A stretch of 64,000 nucleotides of DNA from Geosiphon pyriformis (lineage: Eukaryota > Glomeromycota > Glomeromycetes > Archaeosporales > Geosiphonaceae), in NCBI GenBank assembly GCA_016748015.1, contig JAAOMT010000128.1, positions 1,270,607 through 1,334,606 on the forward strand, read 5' to 3'. A program made the position numbers and the translations under genes. The notes beneath the pieces are model-generated. The model worked only from the letters and a program-made list of their open reading frames with translations. It had not been told where the DNA came from and searched no databases. Shown piece by piece: positions 1 through 11,590 of this stretch. Numbering within the stretch: the stretch's first letter is position 1; every line of letters starts with the position of its first letter.

Positions 1-717
1 GTAATATTTGAAGTTATCCCGGCAGTAGCAGTCGGTCTGAAAATTTTAGGGGGAGTCATATGATCACTATAATTGTTGTGTTTAGCAAGTGCCAATCTCA
101 ATGATTCCATTCTATTATAATCATGAGATACATGTGATGAAGGCATTGTTTTTGTGACAAAAGAATTCCAATTTTCGGTTTGTGCATCTTTCATAGTCGT
201 AGGAAAACTGCTGACAATGGTTCTGGAGTTATTGAGGGTTGACTGGTTGGCATATACATTGCCTATTTCAAAGGTGAAATCTTTTGTTGCGGTCTCCATA
301 TCATCAATTAAAGAATGGGTTTTTGGCGCAATTGGTTTATAAGAAGGCACCAAGGCATCTCTTATGTGGTTTTTAGTTGACTCAATTTCGGTTCTTCCTG
401 TATATTTCGACTTTTTCGTTTCTTGACGGTTTTTGTGCTGAAATTAGCAGTAAAGGTCAATAGTGAAGTTGTCAGAGCCAAAATGCAAAAGAGGGACTTT
501 ACTCGTTATAAAGTCATCGGCTTGCCTCTTGAGAGAGTATACCAGATGCGTCGGTATTGTTATGTTTTCGCGACCGAAAAGCACCTGGCTTTCGTGACTT
601 TTTATGAGATTTAGTGGTATGAGGCTGTTGTCTAACTGGATCTTCCTGAATTTGATCAAAAAAGGCTTTTTTCTTGATTTTACGTTTGGGACGTTCTGCA
701 ACGAGTGAAGAAAACAT
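1..717 (-). CDS. Unrecognised protein, 5' part only, runs off left edge
   Basis: Two open stretches on the minus strand fit one gene. The first starts with ATG at 717 and gives a basic, Lys/Arg-rich N-terminus (MFSSLVAERPKRKIKKKAFF) that stays open to a stop at 514. The second is open from about 443 down to base 1 and is rich in Ser, Thr and Asn, without hydrophobic segments. An intron between about 543 (weak donor GTATAC) and 426-443 (acceptors ending CTAATTTCAG or GTCAAG) would join them; the exact junction is uncertain because only some donor/acceptor pairs keep frame. The basic start could be a nuclear signal, but this is inference. I recognise no domain. The gene is divergent from the superoxide dismutase gene, with about 0.5 kb between the starts. 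Confidence 0.55.
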
Positions 718-1235
718 CTTTAAGGGTTTTTGACTTTAGTTTTAAGCATTAGAGTCGTGAGATGGCAGGCTAAGTTTTAGTCAAATCGCGAAGTCTATCA
801 AATAAACCAGATTCCAGAACTTCAGTCCAATTTTCCAAAGCCATCTATATTTGGTTATGTTATTGAATCGAGTAGTACTATAAGTTACTGGTTCTTTGTC
901 TCAGCGAATCGAATATCAGTAGCCCGGATAAATTCCGAGTTTAAAATTTTTGACTCTTATTGACTCTTGAAAGGCAAAAAAAAGTTTTGACGGGAGGCTT
1001 CAGTTTTTTCCGAAAAAAACGTGATACGAGACTAATATAGTTGAACAATTGATAATATTATCTACCCTCTCTTATTGCCTCCACTTACTCTTTATCTCAA
1101 AGGTATATTAAATGTCCTCGCTGGGTTATTTTCTATTTGAAAGGTTGAAATGAAAAAAATCAACTTTTTGATATATTTCTATGACCTTTTTCGATCATGG
1201 TAGAGGTACCTTTCAACAAAAAACTAAACATACCT
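718..1235. other. Divergent intergenic region, no gene seen
   Basis: This 0.5-kb stretch lies between the minus-strand gene starting at 717 and the superoxide dismutase gene. It should hold both promoters. There is a pyrimidine-rich tract near 1060-1090 but no binding site I would name. Confidence 0.5.
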
Positions 1236-2541
1236 ATGTTGGGACTAACAGCAACACCATCACCATTACGACCCTTACGAGCTTCAAAAATTATTTTTTT
1301 GACTGGTAGGGTGTCACGGGCTGCAGTTTCCTCTTTCTCGACAACTTCTGCTGCTCAGAAACATGTTTTGCCAGACCTCCCATATGATTACAATGTAATT
1401 ATTTTGCATACTGCATTTGCTTCAATATTTCAACTAGCCATTATCTAAGCCTTCACAATTCTTTTTCCATTTAAAACTGGCTCTTTCAACAAATTGCGTT
1501 CAAAGGCTCTTGAGCCTGTTATTTCCGCGGACATCATGAAAATCCATCATGAAAAGCATCATCAGACATATGTGAATGGGTTGAATGTGGCAGAAGAGAA
1601 GCATCAACAAGCAATGCATGATAAAGATGTAGCCGCCCAGATTGCTTTACACCCTGCGTTAAGGTTTAATGGTGGAGGTAAGCTCAAAAAATCAATAAAT
1701 AAACATATTTCAAGTATATTTTATTATCTCTCAGGTGATCATTTCGGAAAAATCTCATTAATAGTAAATTTATAACTAATCAGGACACATCAACCATTCG
1801 TTATTTTGGAAGAACCTTGCACCCATCAAGCTAGGAGGTGGTGAGCCACCGAAAGGTAACTTAAAAATATTTTGCCATCTTTAACGGTAATCGTGATAAA
1901 ACTATTTCATTGTGGAGATATATATCGGGGAAAAAGGTGCCCTTCTAAGTGCAATTCAAAAAGAATTTGGGTCACTTGATGACTTTATCACCAAATTTAA
2001 TGTGACAACGGCCGCTATTCAAGGTAAAAAATTTTGTAAATTTGTATGTAAAATGGTTTTCTTTAGATGATTTATGATCTTGCTATTTTTATCAAGGTTC
2101 GGGTTGGGGTTGGTTGGTAAGTTTGAACAATGTTTTCATTTAAAATCCCGAACCATAAGTAATGTTTTACCTTTTCGCCTCTAGGGCTATAATAAAAACG
2201 CCAAACGCATCGAGATTATCACTTTGCCTAATCAAGATCCTTTAACTTGTGAGTGCTGATTTGCCCTATACACTCAGAATTTAAATTCATTTTTATTATT
2301 CCACTGAATTATATTCGATAACTTGGGAATTTAGCACATGTACCGCTCCTTGGGATTGATGTTTGGGAACACGTAAGTCTCTCAACATTTTTAAAAATCT
2401 TAAGTGTACACGAATTTGATTGAAATTCTTTTTTAGGCGTACTACCTACAATACAAGAATGCCCGACCGGATTACTTGAAAGCTATATGGGACGTGGTAA
2501 ATTGGAAGGCTGTTGCCGAGCGATTTGCCAAAGCTCAATAA
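1236..2541 (+). CDS. SOD2: Mitochondrial manganese superoxide dismutase, 8 exons
   Basis: Converts superoxide to hydrogen peroxide and oxygen in the mitochondrial matrix. Exons: 1236-1394, 1506-1677, 1784-1855, 1937-2023, 2097-2116, 2185-2248, 2335-2372, 2437-2541; every junction is GT..AG and the frame is kept, giving 238 aa. Fe/Mn-SOD signatures appear in order: [13 protein letters not shown] at the start of the mature domain, the [11 protein letters not shown] helix with a metal ligand His, [10 protein letters not shown] with the second His, and [13 protein letters not shown] with the last Asp and His. The Gly-Gly-His form before NHSLFW is Mn type. The first about 40 residues are Arg/Ser/Thr-rich without acidic residues, as in a matrix presequence. 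An in-frame ATG at 1197 would add 13 residues including a Glu; 1236 gives the better presequence, so I chose it. Exon 5 is only 20 nt. Confidence 0.95.
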
Positions 2542-3375
2542 TTTTGTTGCATAGATCGAGTATGGATGATGTAAAAGCAAATAACTGCCAATAGATTGTA
2601 CTGATCCTAATTATGCCCTAATGGTTCATAGAATGAGAAATAATTCTCATAAAGAACAAAACATTTAAATTATAAAAGTGCCTTACAAAGGCAAAGTCGA
2701 AAAAATTATGCATTCCGAGAAAAATTTTGCGCCACGACCACCAATTATTTACGAGAAATTTAAGTGGACAATTGTGTATGATAGATATACCCTTCAAACT
2801 GGAGCCAAAGAAATGGAATAATAACTGCCAGTTAACTTGATCACCCGAGATTTTGAAAATTTTAGAATTAATCATGTATTTTTTTTTTTGGGAAATTTGA
2901 GCATTTTTAAACGTGGAATTATAGCAAGAAAGGGATGAGATTAAATGGAGGTATTTATAGCGAATTTTAGGGTTAGGGTAAAAAGCTAATGTCTGAGAAG
3001 CGTCATTATGTAAACCACTATTGACTGAAAAGTTGTTCCGTCACAATGAAAAAATACCAACAGAATTCCTTTTAGGATTGTATATATTATTTACTTTGTA
3101 AGGGTAAAGAAGTACACACCACCCGTCAAGAAAAGTATTAAGCTACCAAACATGTTTTGAAGAGTCCTTGTTGATATTAAATCTAATCATGCCATTTTTT
3201 TAGTACCCAAAAAAGGGGAAATTCAAGAATTTCACCATAAGTTGGTTTAATGATGAGCATGGCTTTTACTCATTGAATCACTAGGAGAAAAGTAAAACAA
3301 TCCATGATTTTGCTTAATGTAAATAAAGTCCAATCATTCGTTCCCTAATAGACAAGACTCTAAAAGTATCAACTT
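2542..3375. other. Intergenic, no gene seen
   Basis: The stretch lies between the 3' ends of the convergent superoxide dismutase and RING genes. It is AT-rich with homopolymer runs (T tract at 2880). Short open frames here have no coding character. Confidence 0.5.
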
Positions 3376-5015
3376 TTACACTTGATTATCCGCATTTTGT
3401 GTGAATCGATCAGCTGTTTGTGACCCACCCGTACCACCACTGCTTCCTTCACCACTATTTCCAGCAGCACTATTATCTCCATTATCGAGGTTTTCATTCC
3501 CAGCGTTTTTTCCTTTCTTTTGACTTGCCATTTCAACAACATCTACGCGACACATTGGACACTGCCTGTTTAAACGCAACCATACATCCACGCATTCCTT
3601 ATGGAAATGGTGGGAACACCATAAATGTCTCAAATCTTCACCATCTTCATAAGAAGCCAAACAAATACAGCAAGCCGCGTCCTCTTTATTATCGATGGTG
3701 AGGAATTGCGGAACGGTAGGTGATGTTTGTATAGATTGTTTTTCTTTTTTCCCAAATTTAAATTTGTATTTTGATGATTTTTGCGGTAATGGCGGCGATT
3801 GTAGTGATTCATTAGTTTTGCCAGTATCAGCTATTACATCATATGAAACTGTTGAATCGGAAGACTTGAATTTGACCAGTGGTATTTTTGCAATGATGTC
3901 CTCGCTAGCCCCACTTTTGCCACCTGCTTCACTCACATGCAAAACTCTCATAGCAACTAAGACGCATGGCAAACAAAATATCACTGCAAGACATAATAGT
4001 ATGGGTATTGTGATAATTATGTAACCTAAAATGACCCAGGTGAGAGAAAGATAGAAAATCGAAGGTGCTGTGGTTTGGCATGTATTGGTGGTAAATAAAA
4101 GGTAGTTGCCAATAATAAACCATAAAGTGGCAAATAAATCAAGAAACGATTTCAGGCTGGAGTCCGAGTAGAGAAATAGATTTCAAAAATCAGTTCAAGG
4201 CTAATTTGAAAAAACGCAATTCTGCAATGGATTCACTTACCGGTCAACCCAGCCATCCCTCCTTCTTTCATTTTCTGACTGAGTTTGCCCATTGGTTAAT
4301 CTATTTTCTCTAGGGTTCAAATACAAATACACATTAACCGGACAAGCGAGCAGCACCCGAACAATATACAATTCAAGGAACAGTCGAAGCGGCTTATCAC
4401 ATTCCATGTTACGAGAGGTAACTAGTACTGCTACTGTGACAACGACCTATAATTTTTAAAAATGTAGAAATTCTAATTAAAAGACTTGAAACTTTAATAT
4501 GCTGGTTGAAAGTTTCCAGAATTCAAAAAAAAATTCATGAGCGATATTCGAAAATAAAAAGCATCCAGAAAGTTTCTGACCCACTTCTAGAATAAAAATC
4601 TCACACATTCAAAAGTATTTGAAATAAAAGATTCACCACTTACTTGTATGAGCACCATCGTTAATGAAAGTATTAGTAAAACTTTTGATGTCCGTGAAGC
4701 TGACCTAAAATTTTCTATGATATAACTTAACCAGTTTTGTCTCACTCGTCTCGAACCTGCGGCGGAGACCCTTACCGAGGTTGTAGCAAGTGTAGAAGTT
4801 GGAGCGTTTGACAGAACTGTCGAAATAACTGCAGAAGTCTGACCTCCAGAGCGAGAAGATGTTTGGTTTTGTACATTAGTGTTATTGTTGTTATTGTACT
4901 CATTCCTGCTTGTTGAACCGCTTCTGTTTACAGTGGGGGATGTTGTGAGGGTAAGTGATGGGGACTTCGATCCTTCATCAGCATTTCTTGAGGTTTCACT
5001 TGACTTGGTAGCCAT
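3376..5015 (-). CDS. RING-H2 multi-pass membrane E3 ubiquitin ligase (RIE1/SIS3-like), 3 exons
   Basis: Exons on the minus strand: 5015-4644, 4446-4241, 4156-3376; GT..AG borders keep frame and give 452 aa. The N-terminal about 105 residues are Ser/Thr/Asn-rich, with an Asn run. Hydrophobic segments follow at about 110-133, 143-166, 195-213 and 224-260, so four membrane passes are likely. After a Ser/Lys-rich linker, residues 355-395 form a RING-H2 finger (C-x2-C-x14-C-x-H-x2-H-x2-C-x10-C-x2-C). A Gly/Ser/Asn-rich tail ends the protein. Membrane spans, then a short CLPC-containing stretch, then a RING-H2 with CICLxxYEDGEDLR match the plant RIE1/At1g12760 type. Role inferred: E2-dependent ubiquitin transfer at an endomembrane; the substrate cannot be told. 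The start is the first ATG of a long open exon. Confidence 0.85.
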
Positions 5016-6319
5016 GATAGGACTATATTGGGCGGAGTAGAGTCAATTCAGTTGAAAAGCTCCGTCTTTTAAAGCTTGTGAGATTTCAGATAGGCACCTG
5101 TTTAATATTTTAAAAAGTTCACAGGGAGATTTCGTTCCTTTTCGCCGAGAGTTTACATCAACAAAAAGTTTAGCAATAAGAAAAAACAACTGGGCCTTTA
5201 CGTAGATTTTAAAACTTGATTTTATGATTGACTTACAATTAAAAAAGTATGCGGGGAAGTGATATGCTAATATATGAAGAATGTGTTTATGCAAGTATAA
5301 AAAGTTATGTTCAAACTTTTGGTTTTATGCTGGAACACACTTTAGGAAACCCCTACAAATTTAACTGCAAACCCAACTACAAACCCGAAAAGAGTAGGCC
5401 TTTGCAAGCCAAAGAAACGATAAAAAGGCCGTTTACATATGCAAAGAGTAGGATATAAATCAATTAATGTCATATCAGGAATAAAGTTCACACTGAACTA
5501 TAATAGAAATTTTTGCTCCGTAATGTGTATCTAGGTATGATAATAAGCCAATAAAATAGAGTAAAATAAAATAAACTAAAATAAAATAAAATATTTCAAC
5601 ATAGTTTTGTCAAAATAACTTAAATGTGAAAATAAGGTCTCTAACTCGGCGAGGTGTTTTTCCACGTATAATAATCGGATCACTGGTTAATTTTTTGAGA
5701 TGACAATGTTGTGATTAACATTAGATTTATCCCAATAAATGCTAACAGATGTAGAACGTGGTTAAAGTACTGCCTAATTGGTCAAAGTTCGAAACTAAAC
5801 CAAATGGAGATTTGATCGGATAATATTTTGAGGCTGAGAATTATTATTATTATTATTATTATTATAAATTAAAATTTACGAAAATTTATTTCAAATGATA
5901 TCATTTTTTTATTATATATTCCCATGTTTTACTATTTAACTTTAACAATTATCTTTGAAGGTTTGAAAACAATTATGTGACTTTTTTGAATAAATTAAAT
6001 AGTAATTAATATTTATTTTTTATTAGTAAATAAAATAAATTTTTTTCACAAATTTTGTGATTGTCTTGAAAATTGAGTAAAAACCATTTAATTTTTTTTA
6101 TTTATATAACATAAAAAAACTTTTGCAATTTTGAGTAATAAAAATCCAAAGTAGTATAGTTAATTTTAATTAATGATATATGTATTTCAAAATTTTATTT
6201 ATTTTTCATAAATTTAGAATAGGTTGCAAAAATTATCTAAAAAATAATTTTTATTTTTATATAATCAATAATTATTTAAATAATATATATACAAAATTTA
6301 TTATTAAAATTTTAATTGT
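5016..6319. other. AT-rich intergenic region, no convincing gene
   Basis: This region upstream of the RING gene is increasingly AT-rich. The short open frame at 5249-5458 has no recognisable features. From 5880 on the sequence is almost only A and T. Confidence 0.5.
5840..5866. repeat. (ATT)n microsatellite
   Basis: About nine uninterrupted ATT units in AT-rich noncoding DNA. Confidence 0.9.
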
Positions 6320-6324
6320 ATAAG

Positions 6325-6610
6325 GGTTGGTATACCGACGCGATCGACAAATTCGAGAACTCTAAAGAGATCAATGAAAAAATTTTTCAGTTAATTAGGC
6401 ATTTTGTGTCTTTGCATCATGAAAGGATTTAGATTTCGAGAGCGATACACCACACCGCCTCGGGACGACATAGATCTCCCGATGTATTTTAAAAAAATGT
6501 TGCATGTGGCTAGATCATTAGACATAGTTTCGAGTAGTCTTAATCTGCTTGGGTGGCTGGTCATGCGTAATTTGTTGTGCGATCCACATCTAATGTGATA
6601 ATAGTTGGTG
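6325..6610 (+). pseudogene. GC-richer coding-like island, unrecognised gene fragment
   Basis: About 280 bp of clearly higher GC content stands inside several kilobases of almost pure A/T. On the plus strand two frames look protein-like: one from about 6326 with WYTDAIDKFENSKEINEKIF and ending at a TAG near 6430, and a second from 6422 with FRFRERYTTPPRDDIDLP up to a TGA near 6596. They could be two exons or one frame broken by a small indel. I recognise no family. A gene relic or an inserted fragment is the best reading. Confidence 0.3.
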
Positions 6611-7702
6611 GTTAGACTATACCGTGTATACGATAAATAAAAATTATAATAAAAAATTCAATGTAATTTTTTTAATTTATTTAATATATTTTAAAAAATA
6701 TTATTTTGTTCTTTTTCATGAATTTTTTATTTACTAATAAAACTAATTTACAATAGTTTACAAATGTAACTAAATGCTATAATAAATTATGTATTATTCC
6801 AAACTATATAATGATAAAAAATCTATTAAAATTTTTATAAAATTAATAAATGTTAAAACTTGAAATAATATTATTTAAAAAATATATAAAAAAAAAGTTT
6901 ATTTTTTCAAAAAATGTATTTTAAAATAGCTAAAAACAAGTTTATTAGATAAAATATTTTTTTGTTTAAAATATAATCAATAAAAAAATAAAATTTCTTT
7001 TAAAATATATCTTATCACATTATAAACTAATAACTGCAAAGTGATTAAATTACTAATTTAGTTGAAATTGAGTTTTTTTTTTAATTTTTTCATAATTACT
7101 ATATAAATTAACTTTTTATTTTAAAAAAACAAATATATTATTATTAACATTATATTGAAAATTAAAAAACAAAAAAAACACTTATTATAATAAACATTTT
7201 TAATAAAAATAATGTTTAAAATTGGAACCACTTTTTTATAAATAAATAAATTTTAAAAAAATAATTATTAAAAAATTTTTTAACATGATTTTTAGTATTT
7301 ATTATTTTTATAAAACAATATAACTTAATTTAAAAACGATTTATTTTTTTAATATTATATTACTAAAAAGTTGAAAAAATTGGTTTTGAATATTGTTTCA
7401 CAATTCAGTTTTTGGGATTAGAGAAATTTTACACAAGTAATGTTTAATATAATACTCTTAGTATTACAAAGCTTTGATTCAATTTTTTGTGTAACTGGTT
7501 AGTGTAGTCTTAACTGGTCCGAATAGTTTCTAATATGTAATATATATTCTTTGTTATATTCTTTTATTATTAAATATATTATTACCAAAAGTATTTTTTT
7601 CTAATAGTTAATATTAGTTTTAATAACAAATATAATAAAATGTTTTTGGTAAATATTTAAAAATTTATTGTTTCAATGTTAAAGATTAATTGTTTTAACA
7701 TA

Positions 7703-7727
7703 ATTAATAATAATAATAATAATAATT
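7703..7727. repeat. (AAT)n microsatellite
   Basis: About eight AAT units in AT-rich noncoding DNA. Confidence 0.85.
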
Positions 7728-8031
7728 TTAGTACAAAAATAAATAAAGAATAATAAAAAAATTAATTTTGAAATCGGATAAAATTTTTTTTGAATATTAA
7801 TGAATTTCAACAAAATTTAATTATTTTTTTTTTATTTCAAGCTTTTAACTGATATTATTGTAAATAAATAAAATTATTTTCAATTAAATTAATTTTAATA
7901 ATAAATAATCAAAATAATCATTAAATTAATAACATACTACTTATTTTAATTAATATTTAAAACAAACACAAAAAAAGCTATTTACATAAAAATAATTATA
8001 AATATACCGATTATCCATTATTATAAATTCA

Positions 8032-8033
8032 TG

Positions 8034-8071
<38 letters not shown>
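8032..8071. repeat. (ATT)n microsatellite
   Basis: About thirteen ATT units, the longest trinucleotide run in the window. Confidence 0.9.
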
Positions 8072-8072
<1 letters not shown>

Positions 8073-8386
8073 TCATAAAAAATCAATAATCATTCTTAAA
8101 TATTTAATTGATAAAATACTTAAGTGAACACAATTTATGTAATGCTTATTTATTTATTACATGATTACAACTTCAAATTATATAAATATGGTTAATTTAC
8201 AACTTATGTAATAATTATTTGATACATTCAAAATCTTTATTTTTCTAATTGCGGTTTTTGAAAAATTTATTAATTATATTCTTATTTAAAACCTTTAACA
8301 AATTGATAAGTCAATAAATTGTAATGTTTTAGCAAAAAATGAAATTTTAAAACTAAAACAAAACATATTAAATAACTCCGTGTTTC

Positions 8387-8387
<1 letters not shown>

Positions 8388-8417
<30 letters not shown>
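8388..8417. repeat. (AAT)n microsatellite
   Basis: About nine to ten AAT units in noncoding DNA. Confidence 0.85.
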
Positions 8418-8420
<3 letters not shown>

Positions 8421-8662
8421 TGGTTGCAATCAGTTGTGATACTTTTTTATATAGGTTAAAAACAGTTGTGATGCCCATTTTTTATTCAAATTTTAAAATA
8501 TTTCCAAGAAAAAGAGATGATATTTAAAGACCTCAAACAAAAAATTCAAAGAAAGAAAACATTTCAAAAACTATAACAAAATGTTTAAGCCAAAATATAT
8601 TTTTTTTGCAAAAAACTGATCAACATAAACACCGTTTTCTAATTGAATGAAAGGTTAGTTTA

Positions 8663-8677
8663 CCCCCCCCCCCCCCC
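8663..8677. repeat. Poly-C tract (C15)
   Basis: Fifteen C residues in a row in an otherwise AT-rich region. Its length could be affected by sequencing error. Confidence 0.85.
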
Positions 8678-10067
8678 TCCCAATCTGTACACAATTCCCC
8701 TTAATTAATCCAGAAAACATTCTACAACAAAACTATTATAAAGCTTTAACTAGAAAAAACCAGCTAAAGAAGGCTTCAAAACCAGTTTTTTTCTTCAGGA
8801 CACACATAATTATATAATTTTTACTTGATGGCTGGCAAAAGCTTTTCCTAATAAACTTGGGTGCATAGAACAATAAAAAAATTTCATATCAAATTATGGT
8901 ATCGTGGAATTGTCATCCTAAATGTTGAGTCACCTAACAGTTCATTTCACATAAGCTGAATGAAAAACACTGAAAACCTTATCGTTATATTATAATTAAC
9001 TGAGCAATTCGATAATTCAAGAATGAATTGACAAGACACGAGTAAGGTAAAATGATTTGATAAGAGTATTAAGGTTTTTTCTTAATCTTTAAACTCGTCA
9101 AACCGTCATTTCTCAAAACCTTTATCATTGGTTTGACTTAACAAAATTTGGTTTTAATATCGAATACTCAATATCCTACACACAAACTTTCAAAACTAAA
9201 CTCAAATAACCAGGAGAATATTGTTAGTAAGAATTCATATTTTTGTATCTTTGTATAGGCTAGCAATTAAATACATATGTACAGGTTAAATCTAATCAAA
9301 GAGAAGATAAAAAAACAGGGATCTAAGGAAACTAAACAAAAATAATTTATAGCATCCAATTTTTTTAAAGGAAGAATTACTCCCCACACCTTGCATAGAA
9401 ACTAATTTTAGCACTAGGCTCACTAGGACTTTACAAACCACCAATGGGTCCAAGCCATGTGTTATTTTCTCAGTTTCTAAAAAACTAGTTTAGATTTGTT
9501 CCCTCGCTTCCTTAACAACCATTTTTCTATGAGAGTTAAGACACGAAACACCCAGGATATAATAACTTTTAACCTAAAATTTATTTACAAAATCATATTC
9601 CTTTACTTCTACTGCGTGGATTTAAAACAAAAACGTCAAGTAAACAAATAAAGAGCTAAAAATTATAATAGTAGAGAATGTTAGATGTTTCAAGGTTTGA
9701 GGTAAATTTTCAAAGGCATGAACGGATGATCAAGGTTCAGCATTTTGATTGGTGTTTTGTCAAAAAGACTTGATATCAATAATTCAGGTAGTGTGAAAAA
9801 TTAACAATCATCCGATTTAATGGATAAACGTGTAAAAAATGGAGCTTTAATCATTAATAAAAACTACGTTTTTTTTTGTTAACGTGTAGCCACGTTAGTC
9901 TTTTTAATAAAATATATAATATTCCTATTATAAGAGAAAAAACAAATAAAATTTTTCGGTGAAATCCTGTTTGAAAATTAAAACTTTATTATCAAAAAAA
10001 ACTATAATATACATGAAAAAAAAAATATAAAATTGATGAAGCTAACGAAAAAATTTAATGTGTACGT

Positions 10068-10934
10068 TTATTTATCATATTTGAGACCAAGTGCGTAATG
10101 GCGAGGAGACGATCGCTGAATTTGATCAAGATGTGCGAAAGGAGTTCGGAGTGCCAGTGGCTGGATCGCCATTGTTAATGGCATCGGCGGCAAAATTACC
10201 TCAGGCTCATACGCGTTTTCATTTGAGCCTGCCGTTAATGCCATCAATATGCTAGCAGCTTTTACAGTATTTGGGGAGGAGATAGAGTTGGCCGACCGTT
10301 CTTGTTCTTTCTTTCTGGCGCGTTGCTTTTGAGCCCATCTTTAATTGAAAAATGAATATAAGTAATTATTGTCAAATCAACATGTATTTGGAGAAGAAAC
10401 AATGACCTAGAAACAGATTAATGCCTACCTTCTTTTTGATTCTAGTGTTCGTTGGTGGCGCTCTTCATCATTTTTGGGACGATTCGGATTATTATCCCAA
10501 CGAGTCCCTCGTGGCAACGTGAGGCCATGTTTCTCTTTAAGATGACGGCGGAGTATCGATTGGGCATTTTTGCCATGATAAACTCGTTTGCAAGTTTCGA
10601 CAGGACAAATTTTAGTGATTGAGTTAGGATTTTCATTATTTGAGACGTCTACTACCGAGGAAACGCGTTTTCTCGTCGTTGAGTGAGAGCGAGGTTGGGC
10701 GTTCACAGGACTCAAATAACCTCGTGGTTTTCGTTCCATATCTTTAAAAGTATCGGCTTCTAAAAGATTGGTTATATTCATATTCCTATTTCTAGGTGGT
10801 GTACAAGTATTTTTGCTAATTTGAACCAGCTGTAGTTGAAGTTGGTATTCTTCGAAAGGTAAATCGGTAAGGTCAAGTCCCTGAGGCAAGACGTAGTTGG
10901 CTTGGGGGACGTGGAGAAAAGTGTAGTCACTCAT
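10068..10934 (-). CDS. C2H2 zinc-finger protein, 2 exons
   Basis: Exons on the minus strand: 10934-10429 and 10338-10068, joined in frame across a GTAGGC..TTAAAG intron; 258 aa. The protein starts MSDYTFLHVPQANYVLPQGL, has a Gln/Leu-rich part, then a single C2H2-like finger at residues 110-136 with C-x4-C-x15-H-x4-H. Its loop is a few residues longer than the classical x12. A basic stretch (KRRWAQKQRARKKEQER) follows, crossing the exon joint, and could be a nuclear signal. The frame stays open upstream to 11243, but that extension is Phe/Ile/Leu-rich and unlike the rest, so I start at 10934. DNA binding is inferred from the finger. A cluster of ACGCGT sites lies 375-430 bp upstream of the start. 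Confidence 0.75.
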
Positions 10935-11308
10935 TTGTGGGAAACGATAAGTTAAAAGTGACTTTAAAGGTGAAAAATAAAATTGGTTTCCTTTTGAAGG
11001 GAATCTTTGGAAGTTTGTCTCGCGTTTAAAGATTTCTCGCAACACAATTATTATCAGAGTTAAAAGTTCCGAGGGAAGTATATGGTTATTTATTTTCACG
11101 TTAATGAATAGAGGTTGAAACAAGTAAAAAATAAATTTGAAGCGTTCGTTCAACAGAAAAGTGATATGGTAAATTAAAATGAAGACAAATAGACCATTTT
11201 TCTTGGGTAGAGTGAAAGAAAATGGATCAAGTAGCGAAATCAATTGAACCTCTGCAAATAATTATTTTAAAAGATTTTAATCGGTCTACCAGTGACCACC
11301 CTGGTTTT

Positions 11309-11361
11309 ACGCGTTCTTCCGTTTTCCCCCGGCATGTGGACGCGTCGAAGTCGAGACGCGT
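11309..11361. promoter_or_regulatory. Cluster of three ACGCGT (MCB-like) sites
   Basis: Perfect ACGCGT hexamers at 11309-11314, 11340-11345 and 11356-11361, with ACGCGCGT nearby at about 11394. In yeasts ACGCGT is the MluI cell-cycle box bound by MBF for G1/S transcription. Three in 53 bp of an AT-rich genome is far above chance. The site is upstream of the zinc-finger gene (start 10934) and downstream of TRAPPC2, so the zinc-finger gene is the likely target. Binding is inferred. Confidence 0.55.
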
Positions 11362-11590
11362 TAGAGGATTAATTGGAAAATCTAAGTAACATTAATACGC
11401 GCGTCACATTTTCTGAGACGATCTCACGCAATGAAAAATGAAGAATCATTGGTCAGGATCCATCATCCAATAATCATTTAGAATCTGTAATGATGACTTC
11501 TACATCTCGATTGAACATTTAATACTAAAACTACTTAAAATTAATAATATGAATAAAAATCCAAAGATTAAGAAATGAAAAATTGATGCA

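Larger units (their letters stand above)
6611..10067. other. Very AT-rich stretch with microsatellites, no gene seen
   Basis: From 6600 to about 8600 the sequence is nearly all A and T, with no open frame beyond chance. From 8600 to 10067 the base mix is more even, but both strands are crossed by frequent stops. The part next to 10067 should include the 3' untranslated region of the zinc-finger gene. A short perfect palindrome (AACGTG-TAGC-CACGTT) lies near 9882. Confidence 0.5.

Noticed and set aside
1494-1775. Separate 93-codon gene
   Set aside because: It is exon 2 of the superoxide dismutase gene read on into intron 2.
5249-5458. Possible 69-codon gene upstream of the RING gene
   Set aside because: No domain, no partner exon, and composition near background.
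5840-8417. AT-only region as mitochondrial insertion
   Set aside because: No mitochondrial gene, rRNA or tRNA fragment could be recognised; microsatellites and random A/T fit ordinary noncoding nuclear DNA.
10935-11243. N-terminal extension of the zinc-finger protein to 11243
   Set aside because: The frame is open, but the extension is Phe/Ile/Leu-rich with composition unlike the rest; the internal ATG at 10934 starts typical sequence.
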